11,199 bases of DNA from JADJWR01 sp964610575. Its GTDB lineage: Bacteria; Pseudomonadota; Gammaproteobacteria; Burkholderiales; Burkholderiaceae_F. A model generated the notes under the pieces. The model saw only the letters and a list, made by a program, of their open reading frames with translations, had not been told where the DNA came from and did not search any database. The position numbers were made by a program, and so were the translations under genes. The stretch is taken from the NCBI GenBank assembly GCA_964610575.1, contig CAZSYX010000095.1:1-11199 (forward strand), in the 5' to 3' direction. Below are positions 1-8,448 of this stretch, piece after piece. Within the stretch, counting starts at the first letter, position 1. Every line of letters begins with the position of its first letter.

Positions 1-1533
<1,533 letters not shown>

Positions 1534-1577
1534 CCAACCCTCCTGCACCGAGCGTCAACGCGTCGATGCACACGAGC

Positions 1578-1583
1578 ACGTTA
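1578..1583 (-). promoter_or_regulatory. Possible -10 element of the acsA promoter
   Basis: Minus-strand TAACGT matches three of six positions of the sigma-70 -10 consensus. It is listed because its distance to the FNR-type palindrome is right for a class II activated promoter, where the activator replaces the -35 box. It would give an acsA leader of about 38 nt. Weak on its own. Confidence 0.3.
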
Positions 1584-1602
1584 CGGCGCAGGGGGAGGGC
1601 GG

Positions 1603-1620
1603 CGTTGACCCGAGTCAACG
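1603..1620. promoter_or_regulatory. FNR/CRP-family operator (perfect palindrome)
   Basis: The sequence CGTTGACCCGAGTCAACG is a perfect inverted repeat with 7-base arms and a 4-base spacer. Its core, TTGAC-N4-GTCAA (1605-1618), matches the FNR/ANR consensus TTGAT-N4-ATCAA except for one symmetric change in each half. The centre (1611.5) is about 40 bases upstream of a transcription start predicted near 1571 for the minus-strand acsA gene, from a weak -10 (TAACGT, minus strand, 1578-1583). That is the class II activator position used by FNR. It could also act on the plus strand toward hsp20, but I see no clear -10 at a matching distance there. The exact regulator (FNR, Dnr, NnrR or Crp-like) cannot be told from the site. 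Apart from this site and the leader further on, 1621-1755 shows no convincing promoter elements. Confidence 0.65.
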
Positions 1621-1772
1621 GAGCGGCGGCGGCGAGGCGCGTTGCGTGGGCCGGTGCCTGCGGCCGTGCTCATGCTCGCCGGTGTCGGTTTGTCGGTACT
1701 GCGTTTCGGTGACCCCGGGAGATGCGGTCCCTTGGTGTCCGTCAAAGTCCCGGCAACGAAAAGGAGTACAAG

Positions 1773-1820
1773 ATGATTGAATGCTTGGGCGGCTCCGCAG
1801 ACCGGGCTGACCACTCCTGA
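1773..1820 (+). CDS. Possible 15-residue leader peptide upstream of hsp20
   Basis: A short frame, MIECLGGSADRADHS, starts at an ATG six bases after AAGGAG (1761-1766), a better ribosome binding site than several full genes here have. It stops at TGA 1818-1820, 32 bases before the hsp20 start. The peptide has no recognisable motif and no run of a single amino acid of the kind used by classical attenuators. Its coding region supplies one arm of a stem whose other arm lies just upstream of the hsp20 ribosome binding site, so its translation could affect hsp20 expression. It could equally be a chance frame. Confidence 0.35.
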   Translation: MIECLGGSADRADHS

Positions 1821-1848
1821 GCGCGGCGCGGAGCCACAGTGAAGGAGG
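1791..1848 (+). promoter_or_regulatory. Candidate RNA structure in the hsp20 leader
   Basis: GGCTCCGC (1791-1798) is exactly complementary to GCGGAGCC (1828-1835), giving an 8-bp GC-rich stem with a 29-nt loop that ends eight bases before the hsp20 Shine-Dalgarno. Separately, CTCCT (1814-1818) within that loop can pair with AGGAG (1843-1847) of the Shine-Dalgarno itself. The two pairings would cross (pseudoknot-like) or compete, so the leader may have alternative states. Bacterial small heat-shock genes are often controlled by RNA thermometers that mask the Shine-Dalgarno. This does not match the ROSE consensus as I know it, so the call is structural only. Confidence 0.35.
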
Positions 1849-1852
1849 TGTT

Positions 1853-2269
1853 ATGAGCAACATCGTTCGCACCGATCCGTTCGACGTCGCATTTCGCGAT
1901 TTCTTCCGCAACATGCTGCGGCCGACGCATCTGGATCTTGAAACCGCGCCCGAAATCCGGCTCGACCTGAAAGAGACCGAGAAGGCCTACACCGTGCACG
2001 CAGACATCCCCGGTGTGCGCAAGGAGGACATCGAGGTTTCGATCGAAGGCAACCTCGTCACGATCCGCGCCGAGGTCAAGCGCGAGAAGGAGGAAAAGGG
2101 CGAGACCATGCTGCGTTCCGAGCGCTACTACGGCGCCGTGGCGCGCAGCTTCACGCTGGCTACCGATGTCGACGAGAAGACGGCCACCGCCAAGTACGCC
2201 GATGGCGTGCTTGAACTGATGCTGCCGAAGAAAGCCGGCGGCACCACCCGTCGGCTGCAGATCCAGTAA
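1853..2269 (+). CDS. Small heat-shock protein, Hsp20/alpha-crystallin family
   Basis: ATP-independent holdase chaperone that binds unfolding proteins in the cytoplasm as oligomers. The 138-residue length is typical. A short N-terminal arm (residues 1 to about 35) is followed by the alpha-crystallin domain (about 36-127). The domain holds the conserved DIPGVRKEDIEVSIEG stretch and the GVLELMLPKK signature, and the C-terminal tail ends in L-Q-I, the I/L-x-I/L motif that docks neighbouring subunits. The start at 1853 has an excellent AAGGAGGTG (1842-1850) close upstream. It is a single-gene unit: a leader with a possible small peptide and stem precedes it, and a hairpin terminator follows about 90 bases later. 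It is divergent from acsA. Confidence 0.97.
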   Translation: MSNIVRTDPFDVAFRDFFRNMLRPTHLDLETAPEIRLDLKETEKAYTVHADIPGVRKEDIEVSIEGNLVTIRAEVKREKEEKGETMLRSERYYGAVARSFTLATDVDEKTATAKYADGVLELMLPKKAGGTTRRLQIQ

Positions 2270-2360
2270 CGCGGCTTTCCCGGCGACCTCGGTCGCTGGC
2301 CGCGCCCCGCTGACTCGTTCGCCGGGCAATGCAAAGCCGGCGTCGAGCAGTGGCCGCGGT

Positions 2361-2406
2361 AACGCGCGGCGCGCCGTCTTTGAAGCGGCCGCCGCGCGTT
2401 TGTTCT
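2361..2406 (+). terminator. Factor-independent terminator after hsp20
   Basis: AACGCGCGGCG (2361-2371) pairs perfectly with CGCCGCGCGTT (2390-2400). After a one-base bulge (C2372) the stem continues with GCCG (2373-2376) against CGGC (2386-2389), leaving a 9-nt loop. It is followed by TTTGTTCT (2399-2406). A long GC stem with a T-rich tail marks the end of the hsp20 transcript. The remaining intergenic sequence, 2270-2360 and 2407-2550, shows no convincing promoter, although a promoter for the following operon must lie in 2407-2560 or upstream. Confidence 0.8.
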
Positions 2407-2560
2407 AGCGCAGGGTCTCATCCGCCATCGCGCCCACAATCAACGGTGCCGGCGCAAGCGGAGTGCGTCGGCTGTTGTCGCAAGGCGATGAGAAGGTGGC
2501 GCTGCTGCGGAGATGGCGACGCCGCTGCTCATGGCAGCGCGAACTGACCGCGGAGCAGCG

Positions 2561-4984
2561 ATGACCGTCACTCCCCTGAACGTCGGCCAACTGGGTCGCC
2601 ACGTCGACCCGGCGACGCTGCCGTTTGCAACGACGGCCGAAGCAGCGCCGCGCGAGGAGGTAATCGGCCAGGCGCGCGCGCTCGACGCGCTTCACTTCGG
2701 CGCCCGCATGCAGGCGCCGGGGTTCAACCTGTTCGTGATCGGCGCGCCCGGCGCGGGCATCGACCGCACCGTGCGCGCGCTGCTGCAGGAAAAGGCGCGC
2801 AGCGAGCCGCCGCCGGAAGACTGGGTCTACGTCAACAACTTCGCGCTGGGCCACAGGCCGCGCGCGCTGCGCCTGCCTTCGGGGCGAGGGCCGCAGTTCC
2901 GCAACGCCATCGCCGAACTGATCCGCGACCTCGGCGCGGCGCTGCCGGCCGCATTCGAAAGCCAGGACTACCAGGCGCGCCGGCGGGCGATCGACGAGGC
3001 CTTCCGCCGCAAGCAGGAACAGGCGTTCTCGGGCCTGACCAAGGAGGCCGGCGAGAAGAGCGTCGCCATCGTGCGCACGCCGTTCGGCTTTGGCGTGGCG
3101 CCGCTGGCCGAAGGCGGCGAGGTGCTGAAGCCGGAAGCCTTCAACGCGCTGCCCGAGGCCGAGCGCGACCGGCTGCACCAGCTGCTGCGGCAGTTCGAGG
3201 CCAAGCTGCAGGAGATCCTGCAGAACGTGCCGCGCTGGGACAAGGAACGGCGCGAGGAGGCGCGCTCGCTCGACCGCGACACGGCGCGCTTTGCGGTCAG
3301 CCACTCGATCGACGAGACCAAGACGCACTTTGCCGACCTGCCGGTGGCTCTCGAGCACCTCGACGCGATGCGCAACGACCTGCTCGACAACGTCGGCGTG
3401 TTCATCGGACCGGCGCAGGCGGCCGCGCGCGACGAAGACAACGGCGAGGAGCAGGAGTGGGCGAGCATCGGCCCGCTCGAGCGCTACGAGGTCAACGTGC
3501 TGGTCACCGCCGAGGGTGCGGCCCCCGGCGCGCCGGTGGTCGAGGAACTGCACCCGACGCTGCGCAACCTGGTCGGCCGCATCGAGCACGTCTGGCACCG
3601 TGGCGTGCTGTCGACCGACTTCAGGCGGCTGAAGGCAGGCGCGCTGCACCGGGCCAACGGCGGCTACCTGCTGATCGACGCGCGCAGCCTGCTGATGGAG
3701 CCGTTCTCGTGGGCGGCACTCAAGCGTGCGCTGAAGACGCGCCGCATCCGCTTCGAAAGCGTCGACGACATCCTCAGCCTCACCAGCACGGTGTCGCTGG
3801 AGCCGGACCCGATCCCGCTCGACGTCAAGGTCGTGCTGATCGGCGAACGCTGGCTGTACTGGCTGCTGGCGGCGTTCGATCCGGAGCTGGCGGTGCACTT
3901 CAAGGTGCTGGCCGACTTCGAGGATGCGCTCGACCGCGCACCGCAAGCCGAGGCCGGCTACGCGCAGATGGTCGCGGCGCTGGCGCGCGACGCCTCGCTG
4001 CAGCCGCTCGACGCGCCGGCGGTGGCGAGGGTGATCGAGCACGCGGCGCGCATGGCCGAGGATGCGGAGAAGCTCACCCTGCACGTCGACCGCATCCGCG
4101 ACCTGCTTGCCGAGGCCGACTTCTGGGCCCGCGACGCCGGCCGTCCGGTCACCAGCCGCGACGACGTGCAGCGCGCCATCGACGAGCAGATCCGCCGCGC
4201 CGGCCGGCTGCGCGAACGCGTGCAGGAGGCGATGCTGCGCGAGATCGCGCTGATCGCCACCAGCGGTTCGAAAGTGGCGCAGATCAACGGCCTGTCGGTG
4301 CTCACGCTCGGCGACGCCTCGTTCGGCCGGCCGACGCGGATCACCGCCCGCGCGCGGCCGGGCGCCGGCAAGCTGGTGGACATCGAGCGCGAGGTCGAGC
4401 TCGGCGGGCCGCTGCACTCCAAGGGGGTGCTGATCCTCGGCGGCTTCCTCGCCGGCCGCTACGCGCTCGGCGCGCCGATGTCGCTGCACGCCAGCCTGGT
4501 GTTCGAGCAGTCCTACGGCGGAGTGGAGGGCGACTCGGCCTCGCTGGCGGAGGCCTGCGCGCTGCTTTCGGCGCTCGCCGACGCGCCGCTGCGGCAGGAC
4601 CTCGCGGTCACCGGATCGATCAACCAGCACGGCGAGGTGCAGGCGATCGGCGGGGTGAACGAGAAGATCGAGGGTTTCTTCGACCTCTGTGTGGCGCGCG
4701 GGCTGACCGGCACCCAGGGCGTGCTGATCCCGGCCGCCAACGCGCAGCACCTGATGCTGCGCGGCGACGTCATCGAGGCCTGCAACGCGGGCCGCTTCTC
4801 GGTGTCGACCGTGGCCAGCGTCGACGACGCACTGGCGGCGCTGACGGGCGTGGCTGCCGGCGAGCGCGATGCCGACGGGCACTTCCCGGCCGACAGCATC
4901 AACGGCCGCGTCGAAGCGCGGCTGCTGGCGTTCGCGCAGACGCGGCGCGACTTCAACGCGCGTCCCGCGGCGGAAGGACAGTAG
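2561..4984 (+). CDS. Lon-like (S16) protease with AAA_32-type degenerate ATPase domain
   Basis: Serine-lysine peptidase of the Lon superfamily, probably a cytoplasmic protein-quality-control enzyme; its substrates cannot be told. I chose the ATG at 2561 (807 residues) because CGGAG (2551-2555) sits five bases before it; an in-frame ATG at 2513 has no good spacing. The C-terminal Lon domain is intact: Ser659 lies in EGDSAS and Lys702 in GGVNEKIEG, a 43-residue spacing identical to the E. coli Lon pair (679/722). The N-terminal AAA region is unusual. The Walker A position reads GAPGAGIDRT (61-70) without the lysine, and the Walker B-like segment reads YLLIDA (369-374) without the usual glutamate. 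To my knowledge Lon-like proteins of the AAA_32/YcbZ type often have such relaxed motifs. A long helical insert (about 120-300) separates the two motifs. It is the first gene of a four-gene operon. It is not the housekeeping Lon, since the usual N-terminal substrate-binding domain is absent. Confidence 0.93.
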   Translation: MTVTPLNVGQLGRHVDPATLPFATTAEAAPREEVIGQARALDALHFGARMQAPGFNLFVIGAPGAGIDRTVRALLQEKARSEPPPEDWVYVNNFALGHRPRALRLPSGRGPQFRNAIAELIRDLGAALPAAFESQDYQARRRAIDEAFRRKQEQAFSGLTKEAGEKSVAIVRTPFGFGVAPLAEGGEVLKPEAFNALPEAERDRLHQLLRQFEAKLQEILQNVPRWDKERREEARSLDRDTARFAVSHSIDETKTHFADLPVALEHLDAMRNDLLDNVGVFIGPAQAAARDEDNGEEQEWASIGPLERYEVNVLVTAEGAAPGAPVVEELHPTLRNLVGRIEHVWHRGVLSTDFRRLKAGALHRANGGYLLIDARSLLMEPFSWAALKRALKTRRIRFESVDDILSLTSTVSLEPDPIPLDVKVVLIGERWLYWLLAAFDPELAVHFKVLADFEDALDRAPQAEAGYAQMVAALARDASLQPLDAPAVARVIEHAARMAEDAEKLTLHVDRIRDLLAEADFWARDAGRPVTSRDDVQRAIDEQIRRAGRLRERVQEAMLREIALIATSGSKVAQINGLSVLTLGDASFGRPTRITARARPGAGKLVDIEREVELGGPLHSKGVLILGGFLAGRYALGAPMSLHASLVFEQSYGGVEGDSASLAEACALLSALADAPLRQDLAVTGSINQHGEVQAIGGVNEKIEGFFDLCVARGLTGTQGVLIPAANAQHLMLRGDVIEACNAGRFSVSTVASVDDALAALTGVAAGERDADGHFPADSINGRVEARLLAFAQTRRDFNARPAAEGQ

Positions 4985-4990
4985 GCCGAG

Positions 4991-5752
4991 ATGGTCACTC
5001 CGCTCCTGTACACGCGGCTGGTGGCGAGTTTCCCCGCCGGCGTGGCGCCCGCCGCCGTCGACACGCTGATCGACCTGGCGCGCGCGCTCGGCGCCGAACT
5101 GCAGGCGGTGCTGCTCGAAGACATCGCCACGCTGGCGCTGGCCGAACTGCCGTCGCCGCGCACGTTCGACCCGCGCGTTTCGCTCTGGCGCGACGTTGAG
5201 CGCGCCGAGCTGCAGCGCGAACTCGATCTGGCCGCCGCCGTGCTGCGCCGGCGGCTGGAAGCCGCGAGTCGCGCCGGCCTGCACACGCAGGTGACGGTCG
5301 CCCGCGGCGAACCCGGCTCGTTTCTGGGAGAGTGCGCGCAGGCCGGCGACCTGCTCGTCGTCACCGAGCCGGCCGATCCGATGGCGCGCTGGGTTCAACC
5401 GTTCACCGGCCTGCTCGAGGCGGCGCTCGCCGCGCCGCCGGCGCTGCTGTACCTGCCGCACCGCGGCGCGCGCGGCAGCGGGCCGATCGCCGCCTTCGGA
5501 TCCGCCGTGGCCACGGATCTGGCGCGGGGCCTGGCGCAGGCGCTCGGTGCGCTGTACGTCGAGGCGGAGGCCGGGCAGCCTGCGGTGCGCACGCGTTCGC
5601 TGCACGCGCTGCTGGCGCAACTGGGCGAGCGGCGTGTGCGCGTCGTCGTCTGCGACCGGGCAGCGCTCGGTGCTCACCCGCAGCGCACCCTGCAGGAAGC
5701 GGGCGACCGGCGCCTCGCGGTGCTGCTGACGCCGGCGCGGGAGGCTGCCTGA
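4991..5752 (+). CDS. Degenerate universal-stress-protein-like protein, function unknown
   Basis: A 253-residue protein that I do not recognise with certainty. The order of predicted strands and helices resembles the UspA fold: strand LVASF (10-14), helix 20-34, strand LQAVLLED (37-44), a charged helix (64-94), strand TQVTVARGEP (99-108), strand DLLVVTEP (120-127), helix 134-147 and strand ALLYLPH (151-157). A shorter second half (163-247) repeats part of the pattern (GPIAAFG, ALGALYV, VRVVVCD). The G-x2-G-x9-G-S ATP-binding motif of true universal stress proteins is missing from both halves, so any binding role differs from that of the intact USP further along the window. There is no signal peptide or membrane segment. 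It starts six bases after the Lon-like stop (weak AAGGA upstream at 4975-4979) and ends nine bases before the kinase gene, so it is almost surely co-transcribed. It could be an adaptor or scaffold for its neighbours; that is speculation. Confidence 0.85.
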   Translation: MVTPLLYTRLVASFPAGVAPAAVDTLIDLARALGAELQAVLLEDIATLALAELPSPRTFDPRVSLWRDVERAELQRELDLAAAVLRRRLEAASRAGLHTQVTVARGEPGSFLGECAQAGDLLVVTEPADPMARWVQPFTGLLEAALAAPPALLYLPHRGARGSGPIAAFGSAVATDLARGLAQALGALYVEAEAGQPAVRTRSLHALLAQLGERRVRVVVCDRAALGAHPQRTLQEAGDRRLAVLLTPAREAA

Positions 5753-5761
5753 ACCGTTGCG

Positions 5762-7375
5762 ATGGCCGCCTCGTACAACAAGAAAGGGCCGGCCAACGGC
5801 GCGATGGCGCGGCACGCGGCGCTGGTGGCGGCGCTGCGCAGCGCGCTGAGGGCGACCACCGGCCGCCCGGTCACGCTGATCCAGACCCACATCTCCAGCG
5901 TGCTGCTGGCCGGCGAGCACGCCTACAAGCTGAAGAAGCCGGTGGCCTTCGGCTTCGTCGACTTCAGCACGCTCGCCGCGCGGCAGCGCTGCTGTGAGGA
6001 GGAGCTGCGGCTGAACCGGCGCACTGCTCCGCAGATCTATCTCGACGTGGTGCGCGTCACCGGAGCCGAGGATGCGCCGCGCATCGGCGGGCGGGGTCCG
6101 ACAATCGAGTACGCGGTGCGCATGCGCCGCTTTGCCACGCGCAACCTGGCCGACCGCCGCGCCCGCGCCGGCCGCCTGAACGCGACGCACATCGACCGGC
6201 TCGCCGCCGAGGTGGCGGCATTCCACGCCGCGGCTGCGCCCGCGCCCGCCGGCGCCGACTACGGCGCGCCCGAGAAAGTGCTGCGCTGGGCGCGCGAGAA
6301 CTTCGCGTTGTGCCTGCTGCGGCTGGACGACGAGCCGCGGCGCGCGCGGCTGCAGCGGCTGGCGCAGTGGACCGAGGACGAGTTCCGCGCCCGCGCCGGC
6401 TGGTTCGCCGCGCGCAAGGCCGGCCGCTTCATCCGCGAGTGCCACGGCGACCTGCACCTGGCCAACATCGTGCTGCTGGACGAGGTGCCAGTGCCGTTCG
6501 ACGGCATCGAGTTCAACCCGGAACTGCGCTTCATCGATGTCGCCAGCGACATCGCCTTCACCTTCATGGACCTGATCGAGCACGGCCTGCCGCGGTTGGC
6601 GTGGCGATTCGTCGATCGGGTGCTGGCGGCGAACGGCGACTACGGCTTGCTGGCCGGCCTGCGCTTCTACGCGGTGTACCGCGCGCTGGTGCGCGCCAAG
6701 GTCTCGCTGATCCGCGCCCATCAGCCCGACGCGCATCCGGCCGAGCGGCGCAAGGCGGCCGCCGCATTCGTGCGCGACCTGGCGCTGGCGGAGCGGCTGG
6801 TGGTGGCGCCGTCGCCGTTGCTGGTGGCCGTCGGCGGGCTGTCGGGCTCGGGCAAGACCACCGTCGCCGGCCTGCTGCTCGAGCATCTCGGCGCGGTGCG
6901 TGTGCGTTCCGACGTCGAACGCAAGCGCCTCGCCGGCTTCGCCGCCGGCGCGCGCAAGGCGGCCGCCTTCGGCGTGGGGCTGTATGCGCCGGAGATGACC
7001 GCGCGCACCTACGAGCGGCTGCACGAGGTGGCGGCGACGGTGCTCGACGCCGGCTACCCGGTCATCGTCGACGCGGCGATGCTCAAGCGCGCCGAGCGCG
7101 ACGCGTTGCGCGAGCTGGCCGGGCGGCTGAAGGTGCGCTGTGAATGCGTGTGGTGCGAGGCGCCGCTGGCCACGTTGCGGCTGCGCATTGCGCGGCGGCA
7201 GGCGAAGGGCGCCGATGCCTCGGATGCCACGCTGGCGGTGCTGGAGCAGCAGCGCACCTTCACGGAAGAGCCCGCGGCCGGGGAGCGCGTGCTGCGCTTC
7301 GACAGCCGCGTGGCGCGCGCAGGGCTCGACAGCAAGGTCGAGCGACTGGCAGCGGCACTGAGGCAGCAGCGATGA
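5762..7375 (+). CDS. Two-domain APH-like kinase / P-loop ATP-binding protein
   Basis: A 537-residue fusion of two phosphotransfer modules. The N-terminal part (about 20-340) is an aminoglycoside-phosphotransferase-like kinase: the KLKKPVAFGF segment (56-65) holds candidate ATP-contacting lysines, HGDLHLAN (228-235) is the catalytic loop, and DGIEFN (247-252) with the following IDVASD (259-263) is the metal-binding stretch. The C-terminal part (about 350-537) is a small P-loop kinase with Walker A GLSGSGKTT (359-367, Lys365), then RSDVERKRLAG, the pattern of the gluconate kinase/zeta-toxin-like group. Annotated relatives are usually called 'bifunctional aminoglycoside phosphotransferase/ATP-binding protein', but no substrate is established to my knowledge, and antibiotic resistance should not be assumed. 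The ATG at 5762 has only a distant GGAGG; an in-frame ATG at residue 15 is an alternative start. The stop overlaps the next start as ATGA, implying coupled translation. Confidence 0.92.
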   Translation: MAASYNKKGPANGAMARHAALVAALRSALRATTGRPVTLIQTHISSVLLAGEHAYKLKKPVAFGFVDFSTLAARQRCCEEELRLNRRTAPQIYLDVVRVTGAEDAPRIGGRGPTIEYAVRMRRFATRNLADRRARAGRLNATHIDRLAAEVAAFHAAAAPAPAGADYGAPEKVLRWARENFALCLLRLDDEPRRARLQRLAQWTEDEFRARAGWFAARKAGRFIRECHGDLHLANIVLLDEVPVPFDGIEFNPELRFIDVASDIAFTFMDLIEHGLPRLAWRFVDRVLAANGDYGLLAGLRFYAVYRALVRAKVSLIRAHQPDAHPAERRKAAAAFVRDLALAERLVVAPSPLLVAVGGLSGSGKTTVAGLLLEHLGAVRVRSDVERKRLAGFAAGARKAAAFGVGLYAPEMTARTYERLHEVAATVLDAGYPVIVDAAMLKRAERDALRELAGRLKVRCECVWCEAPLATLRLRIARRQAKGADASDATLAVLEQQRTFTEEPAAGERVLRFDSRVARAGLDSKVERLAAALRQQR

Positions 7376-8424
7376 ACCCGATCGAGATCGACGTCTTCAA
7401 CGGCGACGCCGACGGCTTGTTCGCCGCGCGCCAGCTGCGGCTCGCCGAGCCGGGCCCCGATCCGGGGCGGGTGGCGATCGTCACCGGGCTGAAGCGCGAG
7501 ATCGCGCTGCTCGAGCGCATCGAGTTGCCGGTCGGCAGCGACGCGCTGCCTCATTTCCCCCTCTCCCCTCGCGGGAGAGGGGTCGGGGGAGAGGGGGCGC
7601 AGCATCCGCCGCTGCAGCTTCGCGTCTTCGACATCGCGCTCGGCCGCAACCGCGCGGCGCTGGAGCGGCTGCTGGCGGCCGGCGCGACGGTGCGCTGGTT
7701 CGATCACCATCACCCCGGTTCCATTCCCGAACACCCGCGGCTGCGCACGTGCATCGACACCTCTCCCGACGTCTGCACCAGCCTGCTCGTCGATCGCGAG
7801 CTGCGCGGGCGGTACCGGCGCTGGGCCGTGGCGGCCGCCTTCGGCGACAACCTCGCAGCGGTCGCGCACGCGCTCGGCGTCTCGATGGGGTTGACCGAGT
7901 GCGAGCTGGCGCAGCTGCGCGAGGTCGGCGAGGCGGTCAACTACAACGGCTACGGCGAAACGCCGGACGACGTGCTGCTCGCGCCGGCGGCCCTGTACGC
8001 GCGGCTCTCGGTCTACACAGACCCGCTCGATTTCGCCTGCGAAGATCCGATCGTCAGCGATCTCGCCGCGCGCCGTCGCACCGATCTCGCCACCGCGGTG
8101 CAGCTGCCGCCGTGGCGCGAGAGCGCGACAGGCGCGGTGTTCGTGCTGCCCGACGAAGGCTGGAGCCGCCGCGTGCTCGGCAGCTTCGCCAACCTGCTCG
8201 CCGAGCGTTCGTCGGCAAGCGCCTTTGCGGTGCTCAAGGCGCGCGCCGACGGCAGCTACATGGCGAGTGTGCGCGCGCCGGTCGACGCGCCGAAGGGCAC
8301 CGACCGCCTCTGCCGGCGCTTCGGCGGCGACGGTCGCGCCGGCGCCGGCGGAATCGATCGGCTGGCGGCCGACGAACTCGACGCCTTCGCGCGGGCGTTC
8401 GAGCAGCACGACTGGGGCAGGTGA
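7372..8424 (+). CDS. DHH-family phosphoesterase with an in-frame repeat insertion
   Basis: Predicted metal-dependent phosphoesterase of the DHH superfamily (relatives include RecJ and nanoRNase/pAp phosphatases); its substrate is unknown. The 350-residue protein starts at the ATG 7372, preceded by GAGG eight bases upstream and overlapping the previous stop as ATGA. Motifs: NGDADG (10-15), FDIAL (86-90), FDHHHPG (110-116) with the DHH signature, and FGGDGRAGAGGI (317-328), which resembles the DHHA1 G-G-G-H-x-x-A-A-G loop. Residues about 60-80 are a Pro/Gly/Arg-rich segment (core SPRGRGVGGEG) encoded by a palindromic repeat, lying between the first two metal-binding motifs. The frame is kept and both flanks read as normal DHH sequence, so the protein is probably still made. 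A start further upstream would lie inside the kinase gene and is rejected. It is the last gene of the operon, convergent with the patatin gene after 24 bases. Confidence 0.92.
   Translation: MNPIEIDVFNGDADGLFAARQLRLAEPGPDPGRVAIVTGLKREIALLERIELPVGSDALPHFPLSPRGRGVGGEGAQHPPLQLRVFDIALGRNRAALERLLAAGATVRWFDHHHPGSIPEHPRLRTCIDTSPDVCTSLLVDRELRGRYRRWAVAAAFGDNLAAVAHALGVSMGLTECELAQLREVGEAVNYNGYGETPDDVLLAPAALYARLSVYTDPLDFACEDPIVSDLAARRRTDLATAVQLPPWRESATGAVFVLPDEGWSRRVLGSFANLLAERSSASAFAVLKARADGSYMASVRAPVDAPKGTDRLCRRFGGDGRAGAGGIDRLAADELDAFARAFEQHDWGR
7557..7597. repeat. Palindromic repeat inside the DHH gene
   Basis: CCCCTCTCCC (7558-7567) pairs perfectly with GGGAGAGGGG (7573-7582) around a 5-nt loop. A second purine block, GGGGGAGAGGGGG (7585-7597), follows after two bases and is itself a perfect 12-base complement of 7557-7568. 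So the pyrimidine arm can choose between two partners. This arrangement is typical of the short intergenic palindromes scattered through GC-rich proteobacterial genomes, which are usually found between genes. Here it is read through in frame as protein. Confidence 0.85.
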
Positions 8425-8448
8425 CGGCGGGGCAGCGGCGTCGAGCTG

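Noticed and set aside
3593..3608. TGGCAC followed by GTGC, resembling a sigma-54 promoter.
   Set aside because: The distance between the GG and GC elements is one base too long, and it lies in the middle of the Lon-like coding region.
3457..5199. A 580-codon plus-strand frame inside the Lon-like gene.
   Set aside because: Out-of-frame shadow, dominated by Arg, Ala and Gly, with no ribosome binding site; the in-frame product carries the peptidase dyad.
2405..7024. A 1539-codon open frame on the minus strand, antisense to three genes of the operon.
   Set aside because: Its translation is rich in Arg, Ala, Gln and His with no domain pattern, while the opposite strand encodes clear Lon-like and kinase motifs. 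GC-rich third positions remove stop codons from the antisense frame.
7144..7371. Upstream extension of the DHH gene to an ATG at 7144.
   Set aside because: It would lie wholly inside the kinase gene and yields non-homologous sequence before MNPIEIDVFNGDADG; the ATGA overlap at 7372 is the natural start.
5762..7375. Reading the kinase as an antibiotic-resistance gene.
   Set aside because: The APH-like fold is shared by many metabolite kinases, and this fused form is chromosomal and operonic with no mobile context.
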